Shown here piece after piece: positions 1 to 11,309 of a stretch of DNA of 64,000 nt; position 1 is the first letter of the stretch; every line of letters begins with the position of its first letter. Below the pieces are notes generated by a model. It saw only the letters and a program-made list of their open reading frames with translations, ran no database searches and was not told the DNA's origin. Both the position numbers and the translations under genes were made by a program. The stretch comes from Pseudeuparius sepicola (Eukaryota; Arthropoda; Insecta; Coleoptera; Anthribidae): positions 29,760,365 to 29,824,364 of the forward strand of contig OY987304.1 in the NCBI GenBank assembly GCA_963920635.1, given 5' to 3'.

Positions 1-402
1 AAAATTTTTGTAGTAAACTTCAAAATGAAAACCAAAGGTTAAATAATGGAGTTTAGTGACATCTATAAAAACCCAAATTTGAAAAGCAAAAACCAGTAAA
101 TACTGAAAATAAAAACAACATGGTAAACCAAATTGCACTGTTGACAAGAGTAGAACATACCTTCAAAACAAACACATCAAAGTCCAAAGGTACATGGCCA
201 CAGTAACATATTTGTGTTTATAACGGGAACGTTTGGGGGTTCCGAAGAACCAAAAAATCATTAATAAAGAATGAACAGTCAAGTCACCATGGCTTGGAAT
301 ATTAATTGAAAACGGAAACTGCGTGGCCCATTCAGAATGCAATTGCGCCTGTCTAAACGAACAACCATTAGAAGAAGTAAGAAATTTCAAGGACTTGTAA
401 AA
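1..402. other. AT-rich sequence, nothing recognised
   Basis: No domain, repeat or splice signal that I recognise. One short open frame on the minus strand (163-390) has no family resemblance I can name. The Penelope-like remnant starting at 403 has its downstream side here, so this may include its 3' flank. Confidence 0.4.
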
Positions 403-834
403 CTAAAATTCTAGTTGATCATTTATAATCTGGAGATTAGCTGAATGTTTAGTCTTAAAAATCTCTAAATTCTTAAGCAAGTTCAATATAATACACTTGT
501 TGCAAAAATGAAGAAAATAAATATCCTTAGTAGGGTCAAAAGAATGGCTATTATTTACAATATGTTCTGAAAAGGCGGACTTGAAGAAAGCTGAGGGGTT
601 ATTGTTATTGTTATTGTTATTTTTCAAGATTTCTCTATGATGTTCTTTAATTCTAGTTGTCCTCCTTTTGAGTTTTTGCACAAGTGATTTTGAAGTGAAA
701 TGAACATGAAGTGATCTGACAGTGACATGATTTTTTATTGGTAAATGGAACAGTTATCTATAATCTTACCCTTGAATGAATTTTTCAATATTTGTCACCA
801 CCTTAAGCCCAGAAACACTCAAAACAGACACAAA

Positions 835-1104
835 TTACATAAAAATCGATTTGCTGCGTAAACTGATCACTTCATAATCAACTGAACATTTATAAAAGGA
901 ACACTCGATGTCAGCTGATGTGATCTCAAAGTGATTCGGAATCGATTTGAGATCACTTAAAACTGTAAAAGGAGGACGGCTAAAGACGTTGAACTTTCTA
1001 CCTGTTATACCGATATAAACAGTGGGACAATTATCAGAACCACACTTCAAAAGGTAAACACCTGACCTGTCAGAAGGCTGAATAAAGTCCTTATTGTTAA
1101 TCAA
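835..1104 (-). pseudogene. GIY-YIG endonuclease domain fragment (PLE)
   Basis: An 89-codon open piece. Residues 14-36 hold the two halves of the GIY-YIG signature (GVYLLKC, then VYIGITGRKF), including the arginine that normally follows. The downstream helix sequence seen in other copies is replaced by unrelated sequence after residue 40, and the frame picks up again only at 681-403. It belongs to the PLE remnant and is not a host nuclease. Confidence 0.65.
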
Positions 1105-1257
1105 TTTATTTTTTATAATATTGTGAGTCTTGAAAGAAATTAAGATCTTTACATTTTTTTTATTTGAAGAGAAATGTTACCTAAAAAAGGTAAAGAAAAA
1201 TATTTTTCTTGAAATCGGCATTAAAATGTCCCAAAATCGTCATTAAAAGCACAGAAA

Positions 1258-1292
1258 TCGTACAATAATGTAGCCCATTATTGTACGATTTT
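1258..1292. repeat. Short perfect hairpin
   Basis: A 13-bp stem (TCGTACAATAATG pairing with CATTATTGTACGA) around a 5-base loop, in the insertion that separates two PLE pieces. Its two flanks carry an inverted 18-bp match at 1199-1217 and 1663-1681, so the hairpin may be internal to a small inserted element. Confidence 0.55.
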
Positions 1293-1662
1293 TTCAGTAA
1301 GTAGGCCTTGGCGAGATGTAAACATCAAACGTCAGACGCGGAGAAATCGCCCGTCAAAAGTGACCAAATATTCAAAACCCGGCCGATAAAGGCTCATTTA
1401 ACTTTTCGTACACATTGCGAAATTGTTTCCTATAGAAGCGCAATCCTTCAGTATACATATTTTAGTAAATTTGAAAATCAATAGATTTGTTGTGTAGGCT
1501 GCACAAGAAGCAGCAGTTTGGTTTTTCTGTCAGAAGGTGCCGTACATCATTATACTTGTCCTAGGTAGAGCGATCGGTAAAGTCAAGCAACGCCGCGCTT
1601 AGTCGGTTCGTGGACGGGTGATCCCTCATTATTATTTTCTTGCCTAATAAAACATTTTTTTT

Positions 1663-1818
1663 TTCGATTTCAAGAAAAATATAATATGTACCTCGGCACT
1701 GAAGTTCTTTTTATGACTCATGTGGTTTATTTGCCTCGGCCAGAGGCCTCAGCAACTAAACTCCACATGAGTCATAAAAAGTTGAACTTCAGTGCCTTGG
1801 TACATAAATAACTATTTT
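1663..1818. mobile_element. Hairpin (foldback) MITE, 'ACATAAATAACTAT' family
   Basis: A ~130-bp near-perfect palindrome with arms of ~65 bp. The left arm runs from TGTACCTCGGCACTGAAGTT and the right arm ends AACTTCAGTGCCTTGGTACA, followed by TAAATAACTAT. The apex is GC-rich (CCTCGGCCAGAGGCCTC) and differs sharply from the AT-rich surroundings. Related copies lie at 10.77-10.91, 38.43-38.54 and 39.48-39.63 kb. It is non-coding and presumably mobilised by another element. Confidence 0.7.
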
Positions 1819-2169
1819 TGTTCGGATAGTTCTTACAAGACAACCCCTTATTTAGAAATTTAGTTAAATGTATAAAAAAGGTTTTGTTGATAGTATGTTT
1901 GGGGAAGTTATTGCTACCTGGAGAATAATCTTAAACTCGGTATTAAAGTCTGTGGGGTCCAGAGGAATAGAAAAAAGTCTGTGAAAATAACAATGTAGGG
2001 AAGCCATCTTCTGACAGTAAGGGTGATTAGAATCAAAAGGAATAATATTGTCAGTAATGGTGGGTTTTACCTGTATTTTACCCTTTTCCCTGTTTCTAGC
2101 TTTGTCATTTATTTTACTAAAAGAATTTTTTATTGCTGAATATGAACCCTTAGAGGTTCTAAACATTAA

Positions 2170-5100
2170 AAAACTGATTGTGGAGTTTTTTCACTGAGAG
2201 AATTCTACTTTATTTTAATTTTACCATCTTGCTCCACTGAAAGAAAATGGACTATTTTTTCAATCCAAGTGTATAAGTTTAGGGAGTCTTGCACAAATAT
2301 CATCAGCGGCTTTTCGCCTTAAAGAGTTGCTTAGCCTTTACAGTTGTGACTGTTATCTTCCTCTCGTTCATGAGAGTGAGGTGACGGGCCTTCCAAAACT
2401 TCTTGATTTTTCCCAGTTTTATAAAATACTTGCACGTATGTTTTATGGAAACGAAATTTAAAACCGTGTATTACTACACAGAGAAAAATCAATTAATAAA
2501 ATAGTTTTGCTAAGAATTCACTTGACAGTTACTACAAATTATGTTACTAGTACAAAAAGAGTTGCAACTCTAATAATTTAGTTTTCTAAATAAATGAACA
2601 CCGTTTTATTACCACGCAGCTTATAACAGGTATTATTTTACATTTCTACCTTTACAATCTTCTTTCCAATAATATTTTTTTAGTACAAATAAAAGCGGTT
2701 TTATAACATAATTGGTTTATAATCTCAAAAACGTAGTTTGTTGCGGCAGCTATTCCGTGCAGCTGCAACACTGAAACGTTTCATAGCTATTATAAGCTAT
2801 AATCCAAAATTGTGCGGATGGGGGGGAAATCTACGACATGGATGCGCCGGTCTCCCTTCATCGTTCCCAGTTGTCCGATAGAATTCGATGAGGATGTGGT
2901 GCAACACCCACGTCGTGAAATTAGCCATAGGTACTTACGCGTCTATAGACTCTCTGTGATAATTGTGCAAGAGTTCAAAGATACTGTGTACATTTAAAAA
3001 GTAGGTAATTAATTTATTGTGCTCTTTTTGCGAACCAAGAGGAGCTATTTTATGAAGAATGGTGTGCCGCCATCGTTGCCATCATCTTCGCCTACGCCAC
3101 GAAGCCAGTCGCCGGTTTTCATTTGTGACCGCCACCGATGTGGTAGGTACAGCCCCACCAGTCTATAGTCACTGCTATAGTGCAGTAGCGTCGCTGCGCA
3201 TGGACATAGGTAATTGGTTTTCAATTCGTTACCGTTAAGCTGTCGGATTGATATTGCAATTTAATGTATTCTGAAATATAGGACTATCGAAGTAAATTGT
3301 TACTTTTCGCTAAAACCTTCGGGTCATCCAAAGTCATTTTTGCGTGTTTGGCATGAGTTTAAGGCTATTTAATTGTTTCTAATTTCAAATACTTCAGACA
3401 AGAGACAATGTTTTGAATAGGCAAGCTTGCCCCCCCGATTTCATATAATGGATTTCATGTAACCAGTGTATTTTTTTTTAATAAAACTGTTCTTTGTTTC
3501 ATACATCCAAGTTTTTTATTTAGCCCCAAATGTAAGCTTTTTCTTCACTGTTTACCCCTTTAAATGGATAGGCGTAGAAGTCCAAGCCCGCATTTGAATT
3601 TTTTTCACCCATAAAATTAGCTTTTTAAAAGTAATTTAAATACTTCAGTCTTATATAATGAATATATGTATAACACACCTCCAGACTAGTAGCTAAGGTG
3701 TCTAAAGCTCGATTTTCGTTAAAAGTTAAATGCCGCAAACCGCATGTCGGTATCGTGATTAATTTATACAGATACAGGGCGTTTTTCGTTTTTCCCCGTT
3801 TCTTAAACTTGTCTATAATGTTTTTGCTTCTGAATATTTTCGATTTCGGCAAATAACGGTTAACAACCTACTTTGTTAATTTTTTACATATAAGTAGGTT
3901 TAATTCATTGATGTAGAGATATCTACTTTCCGTGGTTATAGTGGTTTTAAAAAGAAAAATAATTGTTATCAAAATATTTGCTAACAAAAAATTATGGCAC
4001 ATTTCAGAAATGCGAGGAAACGGAACACTGTATCTCCTAAATTAATCAAGATATCGAGATGCCTTTTGGGGCATAAAACTTTTTTCAAAATCGAGCTATA
4101 TAGACACCGGGGCCACAAGAAAATTGCTTTATAACCGTCATGAGACAAGATTATAGAGTCTATTGGAAAGGATAATTATTATATTAGCAGTTTTATATTT
4201 CTAATAATTCATTTTATAATGCTTATTTACTGGATTATAAGGACAATATGATTAGATTATCAGAGCTATACTATGCACTAAATTAGTAAGCGGTAAAAAG
4301 CATTATTAAACCTGTTATAAAACACTAAGTAGCCCTGTGCAACTCTTGCCATATTGCTAACATAAACTGTCTTAGCAATCCCTGTCATGTGTAGGTAATG
4401 AGCACGAGTTGCTGTCCCAAATCGTATAAAATGGTATTATAAAGAATTTTTTTTATAAAGAATAAAGCGCATTTCGCTCAGTGTAGAATTTATAAATATT
4501 TATACTTGCGTACAGAAGGATAGTTAAACTTTGATTTATTCAAATTCGTTTTAAGAATGTTATGAAACCAAAAAGAAATGACTCTCAGTGCCTCAGCGAA
4601 TATGTCAAAAAAGATTTAGTGCAAAGAGCGAAGTAATTTAATAATTTTATGTCGTTCATTTAAAATTTGGGCCACTTCAGTAAAACTTCTACAATTTTCA
4701 CAACTCAGAGTAATAATTTCGATCTTCTATTGTAAAATTAGTTTTCCTGACATGTTTTCTTAAAACTGTATACTTCAATTTTTGTAGGAACTATCCAGAA
4801 CTGTTTTTCCAATGCCTACTTTTAAGGAGTGCAAGAATAATAAGCATCCTGTAGAAGTTGTTTACAAATTGAAATTTTGAAGTTATTATGAGTTGAATAT
4901 TACAAATAACAAGAGAGAAGACTAACAAATGCATTTATTAAAAAGTATGTACATTTAATTGAAGCATATAAATTTCCATTTAAATTTACAACAGTCAAAT
5001 AATATGTTATTTCAGAAATATAGATTTGTTCTGTTAATTAATTTAGCATGGCGTTATTTTTTTACAGAAATAAAATCCTTTCACGAGTTTAACTGGATAT

Positions 5101-5270
5101 CAATTTATGCCCCGAACCTCACTTGGTTTTCAGTTTATATCTCCATAGATTCATACAACGAATTTGAATTATTCACTTTTTCAAAGTTTGGTACCAAACA
5201 GAAAAATAAAGAATGGATATTTTTTCACCAAAATTGCGACATGACTATTTTGATGAATGCCGAATGATCC
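2170..5270. other. Unannotated AT-rich stretch
   Basis: Small open frames (2812-2997, 3625-3852, 4959-5267) show no domain and no splice context. A mildly GC-richer patch at ~3060-3220 has no coding signature that I recognise. I see nothing else to support. Confidence 0.4.
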
Positions 5271-5276
5271 TACTTT

Positions 5277-5442
5277 GCCTTTTTATTAAAAATTACCTAA
5301 TGTAGTTTTTCGAAAAACATGCCCTTTTAAAAGATCATGGACAATGCCAAACCAAGACTTTCGCAAACGAGCACCTTTCTAACAAAGATTGTCCCGTTCA
5401 GTTCCCGCAGCCTATACTTATATTTTGAGGGGTGTTAACATG
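5277..5442. mobile_element. Half copy of the 59.9-60.5 kb foldback element
   Basis: This sequence matches, with scattered changes, the right arm of the palindrome at 59876-60501. Shared landmarks in the same order are TTTTTCGAAAAAC, CAATGCCAAACCAA, TTCGCAAA, CAGCCTA and the terminal GGGGTGTTAACATG. Only one arm is present here, so it cannot fold. Confidence 0.7.
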
Positions 5443-8400
5443 AAAAACCATATGTGCTATATATTCTCAGTAAAACTTTTTCCGCATTGAAAATTACCCA
5501 TATTTTTCTACATAGCCATCAGTTGTTATTTCTTTATTTAAAGACACACTTTTAGAAAGGGTATGTATTACTATGTGATGATTTCATATACAAACTACCT
5601 TCTTACTAGCCTAGCCACAGTCTGTTTTTACATCTCAACTCACAGCTAACTACTTTGAAGTCGATTTATACTTACCTATATAAATATGTTGATGAGAACC
5701 ATTTAATTTTTAATTATTTTTTTTTTGCCATCAGAAGCAAGTTTCATTTATTTACTGTTAAGCATTTTGTAACGGAAATTTTGTCTCATTCCGTTACAGC
5801 GTTTAAATTTCATTAAATTTATCAATTAATTATTGAACCACCCCTGTAACCGAAAGATAATGCTACGCCTATCACGCATACGATTAGACTCTTCTTCTTG
5901 TGACAGGGATTTGTATTTTGTGGTTGTGTGAATATTGGTCGGCGAGCCAGATTTTAAAGTTCAGGTATGTAATTAAATAATTCCCTTTGATTGCTTCTTA
6001 AAGTAAAATACCTTTTAATTTGTTGTGCTTACTTTTGGAGAATAAATACCTGATACTATTCCGATCATATCAAACGTATCTAACTAAAGTGATTTGTGAT
6101 TACAGTCAATCCCCGGTCAAGTGTCAATTTTGTCATTCATCTACCTAACCTTTTTTGTGGTACGAATCACAAACACAAACGGATGTTGTATTCGAAATTT
6201 TAGTTTTTTCATAATGCCTTTTTATTAAGAATTTTCGCCGGTTGTCTATAGAATTCGATAGAATGTTCCATAATCTCGAAACCGGATATCGTACCACAAA
6301 AGATTCTGGCAAGTTCTCGTTCCCAAGACACTTTTCGTTGCGTTCTTGAGGTGTTCGCATCGTGTTTTTGGCTTGGCAACTTTTTTCCGACTTTTCAACC
6401 CTAATTTAGCGGTTTGATCAAGAGTGTATCGTTGAAATTTTACCATTATTTAAGTAATATTTGTGCTGGTTTTCTGGCGTGTAGTCAACCACGTGTACCG
6501 CCCCAGGGGTTCAGCTATATACATTTCAGCCAGCAGAGGAGAGGTCCACAGGGGCTCGAGTGGCGTGGGAGTCCGTGGAAGCCCTGGTGAGTATATTTTA
6601 TCTCATTTATCTTTTTTTGCCGTATTTCTTGTACCGTTCTCTCGAGATATCTACTCACCTAGGTTCTACAAACTCGAGCTGTCCTCTGGATTTCGGCCTG
6701 TGTTTTGCACCTGATTATATTACCGTATCTTAAATTTTTGAACCTACTTAATTTTCAACGATACCTCTCTATAGGTCTGATCCCAGAAGGAACGTAACGT
6801 AGAGTCACCTCAGATTTTTTTGCTATTATCATTATATCATTGAATTTTCTCTTTTATGAACTACAGAGAACATATAAGTGTGTGTTGATATAACTTTTAT
6901 TCAAAAACAAAAATTCTCTTGTCCTAGTCTGAGGTTCGGATTTCTTTTAAATATCAAATATCAAGTTTCAAACAAGTAAATATTTTGCATTATGTTCGCT
7001 ATCTCTGTGCAGTGTTTCTTTTTAAATAATTATAAATATAGCGTTATTGAATTAGTCATACTCATTGTTGTAATTAGGGTAGTTTTACTAACTTACAAGT
7101 CAAAATTAAAAGTTAATATAAACAACATCGCCTAATACCTAGTTGTCTGAATATTTTCTCGACTTAAGGGATTGGGTACTGCTTGGGTTTCGACTTCACA
7201 GATACTTCGAAGCTGTTACACCACACCACCTCCTACCACATCACAAGTTCTGGTTTGGTCACGTGCAGCTAAGCGACCGATCTACCAGCCGCAACAAAGA
7301 CCGAAAGACCCACGACCCAGCTAGTCGGCACTGCAGAGCTGCAGCTATAAGTGGTCTGGTTTGGTTCTCGCATATTGGGCATGGACTTACATGAATGTGG
7401 AGTTGAGGTATTGTGTCGAACTCTATTAATTTTACCCAAGTCGAAAGGACAGAATCGAGCCGCAGTTAAAATCTCAGTCGGTGTGTAAACTAAGGCGATT
7501 GCTTAACCTCAATTTCCAAATTTACTTCTGTTTAAATTTCATTTACTTCTGTTTAACTTATGTAACTGTGAGTAGTATAACTTCCTTTTGTAACTCAATT
7601 TAATGCAAACGATTTTCAAATTGTAACTTTCTTTTGTAAGGCAATTTAATGCAAACGATTCTCAAAGTGTAATAAAACTTGTTTTTAGAATATTGTGTTT
7701 TATTTGATCGCTTCATAACTAGTTCCAAGAGAAAAACTTGCTCTCCGCATCTCGTTCTCTCAATACTTTTTTTTTGTAGTTTTTTTTTGAGTAACATTAT
7801 AATTGTTACAATTTATGAATTTTCTTGGTAAGTTTAAAAATTAAGTGGATATGTTTGCACCACAAAGAAATGTCTGACAATATGTTGATGAGAATTTCTT
7901 ACACGCATATTTCTTTTAACAAGCAGGGATTTTTAAAGAGGGTTATTTAACAAACTGATTACATTTACTTGGGGGGGGGGGGGAGACCGGGGCTAGTGGG
8001 CTACAACAGGGGCAAGTTGGCACAACGTGTCTATTACAAATTGTGCTTTGGCGTTTTTGACCTAGATGGCGTATAATGCCTTTCCCTCGGTCGGTCGCAA
8101 ACGTATGAAAACTTTAGTGTTATTTATTTGTTTCAATGGTATTTGTGGTTTTGTGTTCATACGCACGGTATATTATTCCTACATTTTGACTTTCATTAAA
8201 ATTTTGTCATATTGGTAGACAGTTATTTGTCCTTTCAAAGAGTCAGGTTTATCTAACATTTTCTTACAAGTTATTCTGAATTTTTTTTACAAATATTGTC
8301 AATATTACCTACACACATTATTACACGACAATTTTCCACTTCATAGGAGCCAATTTTGCATATTCTGCTTTTACGACATTTCCAATATTATGAACGTAAG

Positions 8401-9589
8401 AAGTTTTTATTTTCGTCCAATAATCCAGGAGAGGCGCCCCCCCCGGCGCCCATGCCTTATGTAGTTTCAAACCTTCGTACCGTGAGGCATTGCCATGTGT
8501 CTGTCACCAAAGTGCCCGCAAATCACAAGTCCGTCTAAGTCGGCCAAGAAGTTTGGGAAACGCCGTCGTCTCAGCTTTGGTTTTGCCTCTCAGGGTAAAT
8601 ATTTAATGTAGCACGCCCGGCGAGAATTTTAAAAATTTCTTGCGATTTTTAAACAGGGTTTTATGAGGAAGGTTTCATGCGGAGTGGAGTGTATAAGTTT
8701 TTAAAAAGCGGCAATAAAGGAAGGCATGGAGGAAGGAGAAAATGGGGATAATGTCGCGAGAGTTCCTGACAGTTATTGTGGTGTGAGGTGGCGAAACGGT
8801 GTTCTCGGGTCGTAAGAAAAAAATAATGTAGGAAGTGTAGGTACCTAAATGTAGTGGCAAAGATTTAAAAAATAGCTTGCCGGGATATTATAGGTATCCA
8901 GTTTTTTTTTAATTTCAACCATATTTAAAATTATTTTACTTACCTACTATTGTAGCGTTTAAAAAAATACATTAAATAAATAAACACTACAGTTGAGGGA
9001 AAACCTTAGAACAAAGTAGAATAAACCTTGGATACTCACAACACCTGCTGTTCCGTACCTCCTTGATGTAGATCAACGAGCACAACATGGCCGCCAGCTA
9101 ACAGTGGAGACGGGCTGGGTCAACAGTATGACCCCAGAGGGTACTCGTACTATATTAGCAATAAAACAAAAAAAGATTTACACAATTTATTCTACAGCGT
9201 GGTTCATTACAACAGTTTATTTATTTTACTCCCCTACTATATCTTTGCTTCATCAACAAATTTAAAGTTACACACCTTTGCGGTGGAGCGTAGTATCCCT
9301 ACATAGAGTATTAAAACTTAAGCAAAAATATAATGCTTCTTACAAGTCGGAATAAATCTCCGAGCGCGTGTACACGCTCTGTACACGCGACATTCGCTAA
9401 AAATCACAACAAACGCATAAAAAATGGAAACATAGGGTAGACTGGGGCAAGTGTATAAATGGGGTAAGTGTAAAACAGGTGTGCCAAAAGAAGAAAAATA
9501 TTAATAGGAAGCAGATGAGTTACCCAGCATTAAATTATATTCCCTGAAAGCATATCAACACGCAAAACATCAATATGTATTTTTGGTTG
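5443..9589. other. Mostly featureless stretch with small repeats
   Basis: No gene recognised. Visible structure: a ~47-bp direct duplication at about 7578-7672 (TTTAATGCAAACGATT in both copies), a run of 13 G at 7971-7983, and a minus-strand open frame at 6246-6446 of unknown family. Two short GGGGYAAGTGT motifs near 9444-9476 belong with a cluster continued beyond the hAT insertion at 11.3 kb. Confidence 0.4.
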
Positions 9590-10169
9590 CAGGGCCGCGC
9601 CTAGACAGGGGCAAAGCGGGGCACCGCCCCAGGGCGGCCTAAAATAGGGGCAGCCAAACGGTAAAAAAAGTGGACGCCTATCAAGGTTAGTCTAACATTG
9701 GACGCCTATGGCCTTCGCACTAAAGCATCGGGCGTCGGCTCGCGTCGGCTCGGCTGGCATCGGCCTCAAAAAAACTTTTATTTTTATGTTGCTGATGTTT
9801 CGATGGCCCCAGTTTCTGAAAGTTTTCAGTTGTTAGAGAATGTAAATAACATATTTACATTTCTCAATCAACTTGACTCTATTCCCAAAACTGACTTGTT
9901 AAAGTGCTGTAAAGACCTACACTTGGCACTGACTGATGATTCTCAAAATCACAGTGATATTGACGGTGTTCAGTTGTTAAATAATTAGATAGAAATACTG
10001 AGAGATTCTTTACAAAAACAAAAGAAGAGTTACTCAAATACATGGTGATAAATAACCTAATAAAAAAATTTCCAAACTTAGCAATAGCTTTAAGAATTTA
10101 TTTGACATTGCATGTCTCTGTAGCTGAAGGAGAAACGACGTTCAGTAAATTAAAATTAATAAAAACACT

Positions 10170-10768
10170 TTTTCCTGCTCCCTCCCCCGTAAGTTCACTT
10201 TACATACTCGCCAACAGGACCGAAAGCTAAAGTCAAATGTTCGAGGTGCCCTGTTATTTTGGTTGCTAGCTGCGAAAGTGGTTGCTAGGTACAAAAAGTC
10301 AGTACTTATTGCTTAGCAACCCTTACGCAGCAAGGACCTTAAAACCATTAATTAAATATATGTAGCAACGCGAATCTTGCGTCAATTTTAATAGGTTTCA
10401 TAACAATCGTTTTACAAACTGGTTTTAATCATAAAGAACGCGAATTATACCAAAGAAAAATTAATAATTAAAATGTTTCTCTGGCGTCAAATAACAGCGG
10501 CATAACAGAACAAATTTGACAAGCACCGCGATACCGGTGGGGTAAGAGTACGCGATTAGTAATTCGTAGATCCATGGTTCAAATCCCATACAAAGCTCAA
10601 CATTTTTTATTTATTTTTTATTATCGCTATTATATTTATCACTGATTATCATTTTTAGTATTGAATAAAGGTTATTTTGAAGATCATTATTACTCACAAT
10701 CTACTCCATATGTATTTAGAGCTTTATTCAAAGTACCTATAACTTGAAATTTTCGGTAGCAGGAAAAA
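10170..10768. mobile_element. Insertion inside the hAT coding region, contains tRNA-like sequence
   Basis: The inserted block starts TTTTTCCTGCT next to the broken hAT codon and ends with the inverted match AGCAGGAAAAA at 10758-10768. It includes the tRNA-like segment at 10.53-10.60 kb. I see no open frame that I recognise. It abuts the hairpin element at 10.77-10.91 kb, so two successive insertions are likely. Confidence 0.5.
10533..10601 (+). repeat. tRNA-derived (SINE-like) segment
   Basis: An A-box-like run (ACCGGTGGGGTAAGAGTA) is followed 30 bp later by a good B box (GGTTCAAATCCC) and a T-rich stretch that could terminate RNA polymerase III. The acceptor stem does not close, so it is a tRNA-derived repeat head or pseudo-tRNA, not a functional tRNA gene. 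Confidence 0.4.
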
Positions 10769-10915
10769 TGTAATACATTGCACGATGCGTAAGCTCTTTT
10801 TTGGCCTTGGAGGTACTTTTAATGACCGAGGCAACGCTCGCGTTGCCTCGGTCTTTAAACAACCTCCTCGGCCAAAAAAGTGCACTTACGCATCTGGCAA
10901 TGTAAATAACTATTT
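10769..10915. mobile_element. Hairpin MITE inserted in the hAT element
   Basis: A palindrome running from TGTAATACATTGCACGATGC to GCATCTGGCAATGTAAATAACTAT. The centre is a perfect 14-bp stem, GACCGAGGCAACGC / GCGTTGCCTCGGTC, separated by two bases. The AAATAACTAT end matches the elements at 1.8, 38.5 and 39.6 kb, so these are diverged members of one family sharing an end and a GC-rich apex. Confidence 0.65.
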
Positions 10916-11309
10916 AAGATTTAAGATGAGTCAGGAAAGATTGGTAAATTTGGCGACTATTTCTTAACTTAAAATCTTAGATGAGGTGGGTGTCAAACAA
11001 ATTACAAAAACTTTTTCTTATTCTAAGGCAAGAAAATGTTCCTTCTTTAGAATTTAACTGTCCCTGTATTTTTATTTTGTTTCTATAGAGTATATTTTTA
11101 TTTTCAATTTACCGTTTGTTTTTTTTTTCTTTTTCTTTTTATTTCCAATAAAAATAAAAAAATATTACCGCAGGCTTGCACTCATCCTCGTTGTCAACTT
11201 AACACCTAAGGGGGCACAAATTGGGGAAAGATTGATTACCTTGCAAGGGGCGGCGAAATCAATCTTTGCCCCAGAAGAAAAAATGGCTTAGCGCGGCCCT
11301 GTTTGGTTG

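Larger units (their letters stand above)
403..2166 (-). mobile_element. Penelope-like retroelement remnant, split by insertions
   Basis: Reading the minus strand from 2166 down to 403 gives, in the expected order, three pieces of a Penelope-like (PLE) polyprotein. 2166-1864 encodes the segment after the RT core, with the typical run IPFDSNHPYCQKMASLHCY. 1104-835 encodes a GIY-YIG endonuclease start, with GVYLLKCGSDNCPTVYIGIT. 681-403 encodes the C-terminal part (SAFSEHIVNNSHSFDPTKD). The pieces are in different frames and are separated by stops, by the hairpin element at about 1.68-1.82 kb and by ~550 bp of unrelated sequence. PLEs copy by target-primed reverse transcription using the GIY-YIG nuclease. 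This copy is dead and 5' truncated, since no RT catalytic motif is visible upstream. Family assignment is from remembered motifs, not a search. Confidence 0.75.
9767..11055 (+). pseudogene. hAT transposase C-terminal remnant (dimerisation region)
   Basis: The first part of the plus frame (9.77-10.17 kb) reads like the C-terminal third of a ZMYM1/hAT-type transposase. It ends in the conserved dimerisation helix (FPNLAIALRIYLTLHVSVAE, then GETTFSKLKLIKT). One stop interrupts it near 9987. After a ~745-bp insertion the continuation resumes at about 10918 with MSQERLVNLATIS and, after another stop, LDEVGVKQITKTFSYSKARK, exactly the sequence expected after the break. No catalytic residues remain. 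It is a transposon relic, not a domesticated gene. Confidence 0.8.
9590..11301 (+). mobile_element. hAT-superfamily DNA transposon, defective
   Basis: The ends are inverted repeats (CAGGGCCGCGC at the left, GCGCGGCCCTG at the right). They are flanked by an exact 8-bp direct duplication TTTGGTTG at 9582-9589 and 11302-11309. CAGG ends with an 8-bp duplication are diagnostic of hAT elements. The inside keeps only the 3' part of a transposase reading frame on the plus strand, so the copy is an internally deleted derivative. It has itself received insertions at 10.17-10.91 kb. The exact duplication suggests a fairly young insertion, although the coding remnant is decayed. Confidence 0.9.
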
